The translations under genes were made by a program, and so were the position numbers. Positions 9,377-20,022 of a stretch of 64,000 bases of DNA are shown here, piece after piece; positions within the stretch are counted from its first letter, which is position 1; each line of letters starts with the position of its first letter. Under the pieces are notes generated by a model, which worked only from the letters and a program-made list of their open reading frames with translations, did not search any database and had not been told where the DNA came from. Source of the stretch: Skermanella mucosa. GTDB taxonomy: Bacteria; Pseudomonadota; Alphaproteobacteria; Azospirillales; Azospirillaceae. The stretch spans positions 1,114,501 through 1,178,500 of the forward strand of contig NZ_CP086106.1 in NCBI RefSeq assembly GCF_016765655.2, in the 5' to 3' direction.

Positions 9377-10203
9377 GTATCCGGGAGTTCAGGAAGCCGG
9401 ATCGTTCCGAAATCAGCACCCAGTCCTCCCGGCCGGCACTTCGGCCCGACGGCGGCCCGGCGCCGCGCCTGGTCGCCGACAACCAGGGGTTGAGGGCGAG
9501 CAATCTCGGTAAGCATTACAAGAAGCGGCCGGTGCTGCGCGACGTCAGCGTCACGGTCCAGCGGGGCGAGGCCGTGGGACTGCTGGGGCCTAACGGCGCC
9601 GGCAAGACGACCTGCTTCTACATCATCACCGGCCTCATCTCGCCCGACTACGGCACCATCAGCCTGGACGGGCAGGACATCACGACCCTGCCCATGTACC
9701 GGCGGGCGCGCCTGGGTATCGGCTACCTGCCGCAGGAAGCGTCGATCTTCCGGGGGCTGTCGGTCGAGAACAATATCCGCGCCGTGCTCGAAGTGGTCGA
9801 GTCGGACCGCGAGGCGCGCGAAGCCATGCTCGACGAGCTGCTGGCGGAGTTCTCGATCTCCCACCTGCGCCGCACGCCGGCCCTGGCGCTGTCCGGCGGC
9901 GAGCGCCGCCGCGTCGAGATCGCCCGCGCGCTCGCGTCCCAGCCGCATTTCATCCTGCTGGACGAGCCGCTGGCCGGAATCGACCCGATCGCGGTCAACG
10001 ATATCCGCGAACTGGTGACCCACCTGCGCGATAGGGGTATCGGGGTACTCATAACTGATCACAATGTAAGAGAAACGCTTGAGATCGTCGATCGGGCATA
10101 CATTTTGCACGACGGTATGGTACTGATGGAGGGCGAGCCGTCGGAGATCGTGGCGCACAAAGACGTGCGCAGGGTCTATCTCGGCGAAAGGTTCAGCCTC
10201 TAA
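9373..10203 (+). CDS. lptB: LPS export ABC transporter ATPase LptB
   Basis: Cytoplasmic ATPase powering LPS extraction by LptFG. Walker A (GPNGAGKTT), the signature LSGGERRR, Walker B (ILLDEPLAGID) and the switch histidine ITDHNVRET are all present and match LptB. The N-terminus carries about 40 extra polar residues relative to enteric LptB. The likely start is the TTG at 9373, overlapping the lptA stop (TTGA). lptF and lptG are not in the window. Confidence 0.96.
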   Translation: MSIREFRKPDRSEISTQSSRPALRPDGGPAPRLVADNQGLRASNLGKHYKKRPVLRDVSVTVQRGEAVGLLGPNGAGKTTCFYIITGLISPDYGTISLDGQDITTLPMYRRARLGIGYLPQEASIFRGLSVENNIRAVLEVVESDREAREAMLDELLAEFSISHLRRTPALALSGGERRRVEIARALASQPHFILLDEPLAGIDPIAVNDIRELVTHLRDRGIGVLITDHNVRETLEIVDRAYILHDGMVLMEGEPSEIVAHKDVRRVYLGERFSL

Positions 10204-10219
10204 CGACCCTCCTGGTACC

Positions 10220-11803
10220 ATGGCGCTTACACAACGTCTCGATCTCAGACAGACCCAGTCGCTCGTCATGACCCCCCAGCTGCAGCAGGCGATCAAGCTG
10301 CTGCAGCTCTCCAACATGGAGCTGTCGGATTACGTAGACCGCGAGATCGAGCAGAACCCCCTGCTGGAACGCGACGAGGCGGAGTTCGGTGACGGTGGCG
10401 GCGGCCAGGCCAATGGTGACGCCAGCGGAGCGCCGGGCGAGGGGGGACGCGAAGGCGGCATCGACCAGGCGGAACCGGCGCCGGCCGTCAACTCCGCCGA
10501 CCAGAGGCAGCTCGATACCCACGAACTGACCACGTCGGACCATATGGCCGGCGGGTCGGACGCGCCGCTCGACACCGATTTCGAGAATGTCTGGACCAAC
10601 GGCAGCGCCGCCGACGGCGGCTTCGACGGGGGCGAGGCTTTCGGCGACTGGTCGTCGAAGGGCGGCAGCAGCAGCTTCGAGGACGGCGACTACAACCTCG
10701 AACAGACGCTGAGCGGCGAGACCAGCCTGCGCGACCACCTGATCGGCCAGCTCAACGTCGACATCGCCGATCCGGTGGACCGGCTGATCGGTCTGGCCCT
10801 GATCGACATGCTCGACGCCGCCGGCTACGTGACGGGTGACCTGGACGCGCTGGCCGAGCAACTGAACTGCGAGCTTTCCCGGATCGAGGCGGTCCTGCGA
10901 CGGGTGCAGCGCTTCGACCCGCCCGGCGTCTTCGCCCGCAGCCTGAAGGAATGCCTGGAGATCCAGCTGCGCGAGCGCAACCACCTGGACCCGGCGATGC
11001 AGGCGATGCTGGACAATCTTGAATTGCTTGCGGCGCGCAACGTCGCGGCACTGCTCAAGGTCTGCGGCGTCGATGCCGAGGACCTGTCCGACATGGTGGC
11101 GGAGATCAGGACGCTCGACCCCAAGCCGGCCCTGCGCTTCGACCACCAGGTGGTGCAGACGGTCACGCCCGACATCCTGATGAGGCTGCAACCGGGCGGC
11201 GGCTGGCTGATCGAGTTGAACACGGAGACCCTGCCGCGGGTGCTGATCAACCAGCGTTACTTCGCCCAGGTCAGCGGCGAGGTCCGCAACAAGGCCGAGA
11301 AGGAATACATTTCAGAGCGGTTCAATTCCGCGAACTGGCTGGTGAAGTCCCTGCACCAGCGCGCCAACACGATCCTGAAGGTCGCGACCGAGATCGTCCG
11401 CCAGCAGGACCTGTTCTTCGTCAAGGGCGTCCAGTATCTGCGTCCCTTGATCCTGCGGGACATCGCGGAGGCGATCGGCATGCACGAGTCGACCGTCAGC
11501 CGGGTCACGACCAACAAGTTCATGGCGACCCCGCGCGGCGTGTTCGAGTTGAAGTACTTCTTCACCTCCTCGATCAATGGGGCCGACGGCGAGGCCGCCC
11601 ACTCGGCGGAGGCGGTGCGTTTCCGGATCAAGGCCCTCATCGACGGCGAGCCTCCGGAAGGCATCCTTTCCGACGACCGGATCGTCGAGATTCTCAAATC
11701 GGATGGGATCGACATTGCGCGCCGCACGGTGGCAAAGTATCGTGAGGCCATGCGGATCCCGTCATCGGTCCAGCGCCGCCGCGAAAAGTCCATGAGACTG
11801 TGA
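10220..11803 (+). CDS. rpoN: RNA polymerase sigma-54 factor
   Basis: Alternative sigma factor for nitrogen-regulated and other -24/-12 promoters; it needs AAA+ enhancer-binding activators. Region I is Gln/Leu-rich (LDLRQTQSLVMTPQLQQ), region II is an acidic Gly/Ser-rich linker of about 120 residues, and region III carries the core-binding domain (LDPKPALRF), the HTH (ESTVSRVTTNK) and the RpoN box (ARRTVAKYRE). The 527-residue length is within the family range. The ATG at 10220 is 17 bases after lptB. The position between lptB and hpf-ptsN is the common proteobacterial arrangement. Confidence 0.97.
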   Translation: MALTQRLDLRQTQSLVMTPQLQQAIKLLQLSNMELSDYVDREIEQNPLLERDEAEFGDGGGGQANGDASGAPGEGGREGGIDQAEPAPAVNSADQRQLDTHELTTSDHMAGGSDAPLDTDFENVWTNGSAADGGFDGGEAFGDWSSKGGSSSFEDGDYNLEQTLSGETSLRDHLIGQLNVDIADPVDRLIGLALIDMLDAAGYVTGDLDALAEQLNCELSRIEAVLRRVQRFDPPGVFARSLKECLEIQLRERNHLDPAMQAMLDNLELLAARNVAALLKVCGVDAEDLSDMVAEIRTLDPKPALRFDHQVVQTVTPDILMRLQPGGGWLIELNTETLPRVLINQRYFAQVSGEVRNKAEKEYISERFNSANWLVKSLHQRANTILKVATEIVRQQDLFFVKGVQYLRPLILRDIAEAIGMHESTVSRVTTNKFMATPRGVFELKYFFTSSINGADGEAAHSAEAVRFRIKALIDGEPPEGILSDDRIVEILKSDGIDIARRTVAKYREAMRIPSSVQRRREKSMRL

Positions 11804-11975
11804 GACTGACCCCGGCGGATCTGCGGTAGAAGGCCGGACTCCGCCAATCCGGGAACGGTTGCAGCCATGAGGCTGTTCGTCAACTTTCGGGAGGCGTCAC
11901 CTTCGTCACGGCCCAGCAGTGACGTCGCCCTGCATGATCCCATCTACGGGCCCAGAACTCCGGACAACCTACGTC

Positions 11976-12641
11976 ATGCACCTATCCGTCAAAGGCAAAC
12001 AGCTTGACGTCGGGGACGCGCTGCGAACCCACGTCGATGAGAGCCTAACCGCCATCGTAGGCAAGTATTTTGGCCGTCCGATCGAGGCCAACGTGGTCTT
12101 CTCGCGCGAGGCCCACCTGTTCAAAGCCGATATTTCGGTGCATGTCGGCCGCAATATCCTGCTGCAGAGCAATGCCGAGGCCAGCGAGCCCTATCCCGCC
12201 TTCGATACCGCCGCCGACAAGATCGCCAAGCGCCTTCGCCGCTATAAGCGCCGCCTGAAGGACCACCACAAGCATGGCGATAGCGGCGAGGCGGTTGACG
12301 GCGGCATCGCCCTGGCGCCGCTCCCCGCCAGCCAGTACATCCTGGAAGCGGAGCCCGACGAAGCCCATATCGACGGGTATGACGAAGATACCCATGACGC
12401 GGCGCTCTCCTCGCCGCAGGACGGCCAGGACGGACACCCCCAACCCGTGGTCATCGCCGAGATGACCACCGCCATCGACACGCTCACGGTCAGCGAGGCC
12501 GTCATGCGCATGGACTTGGCCGAACTTCCGGCCCTGATGTTTCGCAACCGCGCCCATGGCGGCCTGAACATGATCTACCGCCGGCACGACGGGAATGTCG
12601 GCTGGATCGATCCCAAAGGCACTGAGGGAGCCGGCGCCTGA
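11976..12641 (+). CDS. hpf: Ribosome hibernation promoting factor, long form
   Basis: Binds the 30S decoding region and dimerises ribosomes in starvation. The N-terminal S30AE domain (about residues 1-105) ends in basic KRLRRYKRRLKDHH. An acidic linker follows, then a C-terminal dimerisation domain (about 160-215, with MDLAELPALMFRNR and GGLNMIYRRHDGNVGWIDP). This is the long form that makes 100S ribosomes without RMF. The ATG at 11976 fits the family N-terminus (MHLSVKG) better than the in-frame start at 11919. Some copies of the frame upstream have sequence that does not fit the family. Confidence 0.93.
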   Translation: MHLSVKGKQLDVGDALRTHVDESLTAIVGKYFGRPIEANVVFSREAHLFKADISVHVGRNILLQSNAEASEPYPAFDTAADKIAKRLRRYKRRLKDHHKHGDSGEAVDGGIALAPLPASQYILEAEPDEAHIDGYDEDTHDAALSSPQDGQDGHPQPVVIAEMTTAIDTLTVSEAVMRMDLAELPALMFRNRAHGGLNMIYRRHDGNVGWIDPKGTEGAGA

Positions 12642-12663
12642 CCAGGCGTCGCCGTAAAAGCAT

Positions 12664-13122
12664 ATGATTGATCTGATCACGCCCCAGAGCATCATCGCCA
12701 ACCTGCGCGCCGGCAGCAAGAAGCAGGCGTTGCAGGAACTGGCGAAGAAGGCGGCGGAACTGACCGGGCAGCACGAACGCGCGATCTTCGACGTGCTGCT
12801 CGAACGGGAGAGGCTCGGCACGACGGGCGTGGGGCATGGCATCGCCATTCCGCACGGCAAGCTTGCCAACCTGGACCGTGTCCATGGCGTCTTCGCCCGG
12901 CTCGAAAGGCCGGTCGATTTCGACGCCATCGACGACCAGCCCGTCGACCTGATGTTTCTGCTGCTGGCGCCGGAAGCGGCGGGCGCGGACCACCTCAAGG
13001 CCTTGGCCCGGGTGTCCCGTCTGCTGCGCGACGGAACGATGTGCGACAAGCTGCGCGGCTCCGACAGTGCGGAAGCCATCTATGCGCTGCTGACCCAGGG
13101 CGAGGCGAGTCACGCCGCCTGA
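12664..13122 (+). CDS. ptsN: Nitrogen PTS enzyme IIA (PtsN)
   Basis: Regulatory phosphocarrier of the PTS-Ntr chain (PtsP-NPr-PtsN), which influences nitrogen and potassium balance in many proteobacteria. A single EIIA fructose/mannitol-type domain of 152 residues is seen. The phosphorylated histidine is expected at His64 within GIAIPHGK. It lies 22 bp after hpf. A convergent gene and a long inverted repeat mark the end of the transcription unit. Confidence 0.95.
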   Translation: MIDLITPQSIIANLRAGSKKQALQELAKKAAELTGQHERAIFDVLLERERLGTTGVGHGIAIPHGKLANLDRVHGVFARLERPVDFDAIDDQPVDLMFLLLAPEAAGADHLKALARVSRLLRDGTMCDKLRGSDSAEAIYALLTQGEASHAA

Positions 13123-13152
13123 ATCGGCGGCGTCATCCCCTGCCAACGAAAA

Positions 13153-13199
13153 CCCGCAGGCCGGCGGCTCCGTTCCCCTGGATCCGGCCGGCCTGCGGG
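13153..13199. terminator. Long inverted repeat between convergent ptsN and UDP-glucuronate decarboxylase
   Basis: A perfect 13-bp GC-rich stem (13153-13165 with 13187-13199) has a 21-base loop. It sits in the 92-bp gap between two converging genes. No clear T-run is present on either strand, so it is a probable bidirectional terminator or attenuating hairpin rather than a textbook one. Confidence 0.6.
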
Positions 13200-13214
13200 C
13201 GACAGCCTAGCCGG

Positions 13215-14171
13215 TCAGCTCTGCCATTCCGGCAATTTTCGTTCGAAATAGGCGATCGTCCGCGCCAAGCCTTCCTTCAGCGGGACCGTCGGCTGCCAGT
13301 CCAGCTTCTCCTTCGCGCGGGAAATGTCCGGCCGGCGCTGCGTCGGGTCGTCCTGGGGCAGGGGCTTGAAGACGATCTCGGATTTCGACCCGGTCATCTC
13401 GATCACCAGTTCCGCGAGTTGCCGGATGGTGAATTCCCCCGGATTGCCCAGGTTGATCGGCCCGATCACGTCGTCGGGTGCCGCCATCAGGCGGACGAAA
13501 CCCTCGATCAGGTCTTCCACGTAGCAGAAGGACCGGGTCTGGCTGCCGTCGCCGTACAGCGTCACCGGCTCGCCCCGCAGGGCCTGCACGATGAAATTTG
13601 ACACCACGCGGCCGTCCTGCGGATGCATGCGCGGTCCGTAGGTGTTGAAGATGCGGGCGACCCGGATATTCAACTGATACTGGCGGTGATAGTCGAAGAA
13701 CAGCGTCTCGGCGCAGCGCTTCCCCTCGTCATAGCAGGCGCGCGGGCCGATGGGGTTGACGTTGCCCCAGTAGGCTTCCGTCTGCGGATGGATCGAGGGG
13801 TCGCCGTAGACTTCGCTGGTCGAGGCCTGGAACACCTTGGCCTTCACCCTCTTGGCCAGTCCCAGTATGTTGATCGCGCCGTGGACGCTGGTCTTGACGG
13901 TCTGGACCGGGTCGAACTGGTAATGGATCGGGGAGGCCGGGCAGGCCAAGTTATAGATCTCGTCCACTTCCACATAAAGCGGGAATGTGATGTCGTGGCG
14001 GATCACTTCAAAATAGGGATTGTCCAGCAGGTGGACGATGTTCTCGCGCGATCCTGTGAAATAGTTATCAACGCATATGACTTCACATCCTTCGCCCAGC
14101 AATCGCTCGCACAGGAACGACCCGAGGAAGCCCGCGCCGCCCGTGACCAGCACCCGCTTTCGTCCGTACAT
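13215..14171 (-). CDS. UDP-glucuronate decarboxylase (UDP-xylose synthase family)
   Basis: A 318-residue extended SDR that decarboxylates UDP-glucuronate to UDP-xylose for surface polysaccharide. The Rossmann motif GGAGFLG is at residues 11-17. The TSEVYGDP segment and catalytic Tyr147/Lys151 (YDEGK) are present, and [14 protein letters not shown] is the signature of the UXS branch. Neighbouring genes give no specific pathway clue. UDP-glucose 4-epimerase-like activity is less likely on motif grounds. Confidence 0.92.
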   Translation of the reverse strand: MYGRKRVLVTGGAGFLGSFLCERLLGEGCEVICVDNYFTGSRENIVHLLDNPYFEVIRHDITFPLYVEVDEIYNLACPASPIHYQFDPVQTVKTSVHGAINILGLAKRVKAKVFQASTSEVYGDPSIHPQTEAYWGNVNPIGPRACYDEGKRCAETLFFDYHRQYQLNIRVARIFNTYGPRMHPQDGRVVSNFIVQALRGEPVTLYGDGSQTRSFCYVEDLIEGFVRLMAAPDDVIGPINLGNPGEFTIRQLAELVIEMTGSKSEIVFKPLPQDDPTQRRPDISRAKEKLDWQPTVPLKEGLARTIAYFERKLPEWQS

Positions 14172-14332
14172 TTGGTCTTACCCTTTTTTGTTCGGGCGCA
14201 GTATGCCTATGACCCCGCCGACTGGCAATCCGCTCTCGCAGGGCTCGACCGGCCCGGATCGCAGACCCGGGGGTGACAAGCGCGCCGTTTGTGCTATCAC
14301 TCGCGTCGAGCCGCTCAGTTCTGGAGAAACCG

Positions 14333-15010
14333 TTGCCAATCCCGTCAATACCGGCGAGCGAACCGCTGGTCCTGGCCTTGCCTAAGGGGCGTATCCTGCA
14401 GGAGGTCCGGCCCATGCTGGACCGTGTCGGGATCGTGCCGGAACCGGCTTTCGATGACGAGAACAGCCGCCAGCTCCGGTTCGCCACCAGCCTTCCCCAT
14501 GTCAGCATCATCCGGGTCCGCTCCTTCGACGTCGCGACCTTCGTGGCTTTCGGGGCCGCCCATCTCGGAGTCGCCGGCAACGACGTGCTGATGGAGTTCG
14601 ACTACCCGGAGATCTACGCCCCGCTCGACCTCGGGATCGGCAAGTGCCGGCTCAGCGTCGCGGAACCCAAGGAGATGGTGGAGGGCGACGATCCGGCGCG
14701 CTGGAGCCATATCCGCGTGGCGACCAAATATCCCGAGATCACCCGGCGACATTTCGCCGCGCGCGGCGTCCAGGCCGAATGCATCAAGCTGAACGGCGCC
14801 ATGGAACTGGCGCCGACCTTGGGCCTTTGCCGCCGGATCGTCGACCTCGTGTCCAGCGGCTCGACATTGCGCGCCAACGGCCTTGTGGAGATCGAGCGGA
14901 TCGCCGACATAACATCGCGCCTGGTGGTCAACCGGGCCGCCTACAAGACCCGGCCGGAGGAGATCGGCGGCTGGATCGACCGTTTCAGGGATGCCGTGGA
15001 TGCCGCTTGA
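14333..15010 (+). CDS. hisG: ATP phosphoribosyltransferase, short form
   Basis: Catalyses the first committed step of histidine synthesis, joining ATP and [12 protein letters not shown] near the N-terminus and the PRPP-binding stretch [15 protein letters not shown] are visible. The ~225-residue length, without the C-terminal regulatory ACT-like domain, marks the short form. That form needs HisZ for activity and feedback control; hisZ is not in the window. The TTG at 14333 is preferred over a GTG at 14273 because GGAGAAA lies just upstream. It overlaps hisD by 11 bp. Confidence 0.94.
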   Translation: MPIPSIPASEPLVLALPKGRILQEVRPMLDRVGIVPEPAFDDENSRQLRFATSLPHVSIIRVRSFDVATFVAFGAAHLGVAGNDVLMEFDYPEIYAPLDLGIGKCRLSVAEPKEMVEGDDPARWSHIRVATKYPEITRRHFAARGVQAECIKLNGAMELAPTLGLCRRIVDLVSSGSTLRANGLVEIERIADITSRLVVNRAAYKTRPEEIGGWIDRFRDAVDAA

Positions 15011-16301
15011 CTTGAACAGCCGCGACCCAGGGTTCGAGGCCGCTTTCGCCGGCCTGCTGGGCGCGAAGCGGGAGACCCAGGAGGACGTCCAGAACGCCGT
15101 CGCCGCGATCCTGGCCGACGTGCGCGGGCGCGGCGACGCCGCGGTGCTGGAATACACCACCCGGTTCGACCGGGTCACCCTGACCGCCGGCACCCTGCGC
15201 ATCACCGCCGCGGAGATCGACGAGGCGGTCGCCTCGATCGACCCCGGCCTGCTCGACAGCCTCAAGCTCGCCGCCGCCAGGATCGAGGATTTCCACCGGC
15301 GCCAGAAGCCGGAAGCCCTGTCCTACACGGACGAGGCCGGCGTCCGCCTCGGCGCCCGCTGGACCGCGGTCGGCGCCGTCGGCCTCTACGTGCCCGGCGG
15401 CACCGCGGCCTATCCCAGCTCGGTCCTCATGAACGCCCTGCCGGCCAAGGTCGCGGGCGTGGAACGGGTCACCATGGTCGTGCCGACGCCGGACGGGAAG
15501 CTCAACCCGCTGGTGCTGGCCGCAGCCCGGCTCGCCGGCGTGGACGAGATCTACCGGATCGGCGGCGCCCAGGCGGTCGGCGCGCTGGCCTACGGGACGG
15601 AGACAATCCGCCCGGTGGACAAGATCGTCGGACCCGGCAACGCCTACGTCGCGGCGGCCAAGCGGCAGGTCTTCGGAACCGTCGGCATCGACATGATCGC
15701 CGGCCCGTCGGAGATCCTGGTGGTGGCCGACGGCGCCAACGATCCCGCCTGGATCGCCGCCGACCTGCTGTCCCAGGCGGAGCACGACACCAGCGCCCAG
15801 GCGATCCTGATCACCGACGACGCCGGTTTCGCCGAAGCCGTCAAGCGGGCGGTGGACGGGCACCTGAAGACGCTGCCGCGGGCCGCCATCGCGGGCGAGA
15901 GCTGGCGCGAGCACGGCGCGGTCATCGTGGTCTCGCACCTTGACGAGGCGGTTCCGCTGGTCGACCGCCTGGCGCCCGAGCACTTGGAACTGGCGGTGGC
16001 CGACCCGGACGCGCTGGCCGCTCGCATCCGCAACGCCGGCGCCATCTTCCTCGGCCGGCATACGCCCGAAGCCATCGGCGATTATGTCGCAGGGCCGAAC
16101 CACGTGCTGCCGACGGCGCGGAGCGCCCGGTTCTCTTCCGGTCTCAACTTGCTCGACTTCATGAAGCGCACGACCCTGGTCGGGTGCGACCCGGGCAGCC
16201 TCGGCGCCATCGGACCCGCCGCCGTGGCGCTGGCCGATGCCGAGGGTCTCGGCGCCCATGCGCTTTCCGTGTCGATCCGACTGAATGGAGCCCCCCGGTG
16301 A
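15000..16301 (+). CDS. hisD: Histidinol dehydrogenase
   Basis: A zinc enzyme that oxidises L-histidinol to histidine in two NAD-dependent steps, the end of the pathway. Characteristic stretches are [37 protein letters not shown] and the C-terminal GPNHVLPT. The ATG at 15000 follows AGGGA by 8 bases; one three codons earlier is also in frame. The gene is about 433 residues, normal for the family. Its stop overlaps the next gene (GTGA), so hisG-hisD-UPF0262 are translationally coupled. Confidence 0.97.
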   Translation: MPLDLNSRDPGFEAAFAGLLGAKRETQEDVQNAVAAILADVRGRGDAAVLEYTTRFDRVTLTAGTLRITAAEIDEAVASIDPGLLDSLKLAAARIEDFHRRQKPEALSYTDEAGVRLGARWTAVGAVGLYVPGGTAAYPSSVLMNALPAKVAGVERVTMVVPTPDGKLNPLVLAAARLAGVDEIYRIGGAQAVGALAYGTETIRPVDKIVGPGNAYVAAAKRQVFGTVGIDMIAGPSEILVVADGANDPAWIAADLLSQAEHDTSAQAILITDDAGFAEAVKRAVDGHLKTLPRAAIAGESWREHGAVIVVSHLDEAVPLVDRLAPEHLELAVADPDALAARIRNAGAIFLGRHTPEAIGDYVAGPNHVLPTARSARFSSGLNLLDFMKRTTLVGCDPGSLGAIGPAAVALADAEGLGAHALSVSIRLNGAPR

Positions 16302-16777
16302 CAGACACCAACCACCGCATCGTCCATGTCGCCCTTGACGAACGCAGCGTCGTCCGGCGCAGCGCCGAGGTCGAGCATGAACGGGCGGTGGCGATCTTCG
16401 ATCTGCTCGAGGACAACCTGTTCCGGCCGGAGGAATGCCCCGACTCCGGACCTTATCACCTCCATCTCAGCATGGAGGACAACCGCATGCTGTTCGACAT
16501 CCGGGATACCGCCAATAAGGACCTGGGCAAAGTCCTGCTGCCGCTGACGCCGTTCCGCACCATCGTGCGCGACTACTTCATGATCTGCGACAGTTACTAC
16601 AAGGCGATCAAGAAGGCTTCGCCGTCCCAGATCGAGGCGATCGACATGGGACGGCGCGGCCTGCACAACGAGGGGTCCGAACTGCTGCGTGAGCGGCTCG
16701 CCGGCAAGGTCCAGGTGGATCACAACACGGCGCGCCGGCTGTTCACCCTGATCTGCGTCCTGCATATCCGCGGGTGA
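16298..16777 (+). CDS. UPF0262 family protein
   Basis: A 159-residue protein of the UPF0262 family, found almost only in Alphaproteobacteria, usually right after hisD as here. Function is unknown. Family-type stretches are VEHERAVAIFDLLE, GPYHLHL, LPLTPFR and IEAIDMGRR. There is no signal peptide or membrane segment. The GTG start shares bases with the hisD stop (GTGA). Confidence 0.92.
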   Translation: MTDTNHRIVHVALDERSVVRRSAEVEHERAVAIFDLLEDNLFRPEECPDSGPYHLHLSMEDNRMLFDIRDTANKDLGKVLLPLTPFRTIVRDYFMICDSYYKAIKKASPSQIEAIDMGRRGLHNEGSELLRERLAGKVQVDHNTARRLFTLICVLHIRG

Positions 16778-16797
16778 CGGGGGCGGAGCGGACGCAC

Positions 16798-17265
16798 ATG
16801 GACGACCCGAACAGCGCGTTCGACAGCGCCAACGTCACCAGCGTGCTGTTCGCCTGCACCTACAACGCGATCCGTTCGCCGATGGCCGAAGCCCTGATGA
16901 AGCATTTCCACGGCCATCGCATCTATGTGGATTCGGTCGGCGTGCGCGAGGGCGAGCCCGATCCCTTCGTCATAGCGGTGATGGACGAGATCGGCATCGA
17001 CCTGTCGCGCCACCGCTGCAAGACCTTCGACTTCCTGGAGGACACCTCGTTCGACCTGGTGATCTCCCTGTCGCCGGAGGCACAGCACCGGGCCGTCGAG
17101 ATGACCCGGACGATGGCCTGCGACGTCGAGTTCTGGAACACCCTCGACCCCTCGATGATCGACGGCAACCGCGAGACGCGCCTCAGCTTCTACCGCCAGG
17201 TCCGTGATACGCTTGGCCGCCAGATCAAGAAGCGCTTCCCGATCATCGGCGGCCCGACGGTCTGA
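16798..17265 (+). CDS. Low-molecular-weight phosphatase family protein
   Basis: A roughly 155-residue LMW protein-tyrosine-phosphatase/arsenate-reductase fold protein. The P-loop reads C-TYNAI-R-S (Cys20, Arg26), and a late Asp-Pro (TLDPS) may serve as general acid. In the usual P-loop the middle residues are G-N-I/A-C, so the Tyr and Asn here mark a distinct subgroup seen next to UPF0262 in alphaproteobacteria. The ATG at 16798 follows GGAG by 9 bases. A GTG at 16774 overlapping the upstream stop is an alternative. Substrate unknown. Confidence 0.85.
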   Translation: MDDPNSAFDSANVTSVLFACTYNAIRSPMAEALMKHFHGHRIYVDSVGVREGEPDPFVIAVMDEIGIDLSRHRCKTFDFLEDTSFDLVISLSPEAQHRAVEMTRTMACDVEFWNTLDPSMIDGNRETRLSFYRQVRDTLGRQIKKRFPIIGGPTV

Positions 17266-17282
17266 CAGCAAGGAAATCCCTT

Positions 17283-17741
17283 ATGGTACTCGCACTGGTG
17301 TTGCACAGCCTGGCCGCCGCGGTCTGGATCGGCGGCATGTTCTTCGCCTACATGGCGCTGCGGCCCGCCGCCGGCGCGCTGGAGCCGCCCCAGCGGCTGA
17401 CCCTGTGGCGAGGGACGTTCGACCGCTTCTTCCCCTGGGTCTGGGCGGCGGTGGCGGCATTGCTGGTCAGCGGCTATGCCATGATCTTCCTGCATTTCGG
17501 CGGGTTCTCCGGGGCGGGCCTGCATGTCCATGTCATGCATGGCATCGGGCTGGTCATGATGGCCCTGTTCGCCCACCTGTTCTTCGCCCCCTGGCGGCGG
17601 CTCAAGGCGGCGGTCGATGCCGGAAACTGGGCCGAAGGCGGGCGCAACCTCGGCCAGATCCGCCGGATCGTCGGCATCAACCTGATCCTGGGGCTGGTGA
17701 CCGTGGCGGTCGGGTCCAGCGGCCGGTACTGGCCGATGTGA
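17283..17741 (+). CDS. CopD-like integral membrane protein
   Basis: A 152-residue polytopic protein with four predicted helices (about residues 3-25, 50-72, 80-101 and 128-147). The N-terminal LHSLAAAVWIGGMFF and the central H-VHVMH motif match the copper resistance D / DUF2269-like family. Copper handling is possible but unproven. AAGGAAA precedes the ATG at 17283, 17 bp after the phosphatase, so it may be the last gene of the his-linked unit. Confidence 0.8.
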   Translation: MVLALVLHSLAAAVWIGGMFFAYMALRPAAGALEPPQRLTLWRGTFDRFFPWVWAAVAALLVSGYAMIFLHFGGFSGAGLHVHVMHGIGLVMMALFAHLFFAPWRRLKAAVDAGNWAEGGRNLGQIRRIVGINLILGLVTVAVGSSGRYWPM

Positions 17742-17819
17742 TCGTTGCTCCAGCTTCCCCGATAGAAAGGGGTGTTTCAATGCTGTTCGGCACACGATCG
17801 TGCTAGCATGCAGGACTGA

Positions 17820-18191
17820 ATGCAGCTTGGCGGGCGGCGGATCGACGGCATGGTTGAAGATCATTTCCAAACGCCTCTCGATCGTTCGTCCATCAGGCAT
17901 GGCGAAGATTATCCCCCCGTATCCAGCTTCGTTGAGGAGAGTTCCTCCGGAAGGGCCGAGCTTGCCCGGAGCGAAGACTCGGTCAAAGCCAAAGTCGACA
18001 GGCTTTTGTCGGAGGCTGGCTTGGCCCTGTCCGAACTAACCCAGTTCGAACGAATGGTCATGGCGATCAATCGTCTGGAGGGAACGGAGCAGGATGAGAC
18101 GAACCGAGGCCTCGCTTTGCTGGTGCAGGAAGGAAAGCTCAGCCACCGTGAGGCTATTCTTCTTGCGGTTGCTCACGCAAAGCAGCGTTGA
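17820..18191 (+). CDS. VbhA-like antitoxin of a Fic module
   Basis: A 123-residue protein whose C-terminal half resembles the VbhA antitoxin. The segment INRLEGTEQD (residues 83-92) aligns with the inhibitory helix [S/T]xxxE[G/N], with Glu87-Gly88 conserved. An isoleucine (Ile83) stands at the usual Ser/Thr. In class I Fic systems this glutamate blocks productive ATP binding by the Fic partner encoded just downstream. The N-terminal ~55 residues are not recognised; they contain several acidic and Ser-rich stretches. The start at 17820 follows AGGA; 17850 is an alternative. It lies 12 bp before the fic gene. Confidence 0.75.
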   Translation: MQLGGRRIDGMVEDHFQTPLDRSSIRHGEDYPPVSSFVEESSSGRAELARSEDSVKAKVDRLLSEAGLALSELTQFERMVMAINRLEGTEQDETNRGLALLVQEGKLSHREAILLAVAHAKQR

Positions 18192-18203
18192 ATCCTCTTC
18201 GAC

Positions 18204-18828
18204 ATGGCTGGGGTTGAAGACTCTCTCTGTGAAGAGCTTGTCCCTGAAGGCGGTTTGGACCCTTACGTCCAGCAATCAGGTGCCTTACGCAACCGCTTCG
18301 GTTTGACCGACCCTGGCGACATCAAGGACGCCGAGGCGGCTGCACTCCAGTATCGTTCGCCTGAAGCGATGAACTTCCTCAAGGCCCAGACCCGCTTCAC
18401 GTTCGATGTCTGGAAGCAGGTCCACCGTATCCTGTTCCAGGATCTCTACGATTGGGCGGGCGAGCCGCGCTCGATCAACATGGGGCGCGAGGGAAAGATC
18501 GTGTTCAACACGGCGGCGGAGATCCCGGGGGAGTCCGCTGCCGTACTCGATCGGGTCGAGCGGTCGGCTGATTTCGCCACCGACATGGGCGCCTTCTATG
18601 CGGAGATGAATTTCCAGCACCCTTTCCGCGAGGGCAACGGCCGGACATTGAAGCTGCTGTTCTCGGCCATCGCATTCCGCCGCGGCCTCCTCCTCGACTT
18701 GGGGCCGGCTGAACCTGGAAGAATACACGGGGGCGCTCGCCCACTGGCAGCGAACCCTCGACGCCACCCGCATCCAGGCGGTGCTCACGGCCTGCGCCAA
18801 GCCGGCAGCCCCGGAAGACATGTTCTGA
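18204..18828 (+). pseudogene. Fic-domain AMP transferase gene with a C-terminal frameshift
   Basis: The first ~165 codons encode a Fic domain with motif HPFREGNGRTLK (His139 to Lys150). His139, Glu143 and Arg147 are intact but the last motif Arg is Lys. The flap FNTAAEIP is present. At 18699-18700 one extra T shifts the frame. Removing it gives D-W-G-R-L-N and then a normal-looking tail ending EDMF at 18828. As read, the frame instead runs on to 18872 with Arg/Pro-rich nonsense. The gene was probably the toxin partner of the VbhA-like antitoxin. It could be a true disabling mutation or a sequencing error in a G/T-rich run. Confidence 0.75.
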
Positions 18829-18938
18829 CCGGATCGGCCATGGCCTCCCGGCGCTTGTTGCCACATCCATAAGCCGTTACGCTTCCTTCCCGAAGCGCCG
18901 CCGTCAGAGCGGTCGAAATCAGGGAGGGGGGCAGCGCC

Positions 18939-20015
<1,077 letters not shown>

Positions 20016-20022
20016 CTTCCGG

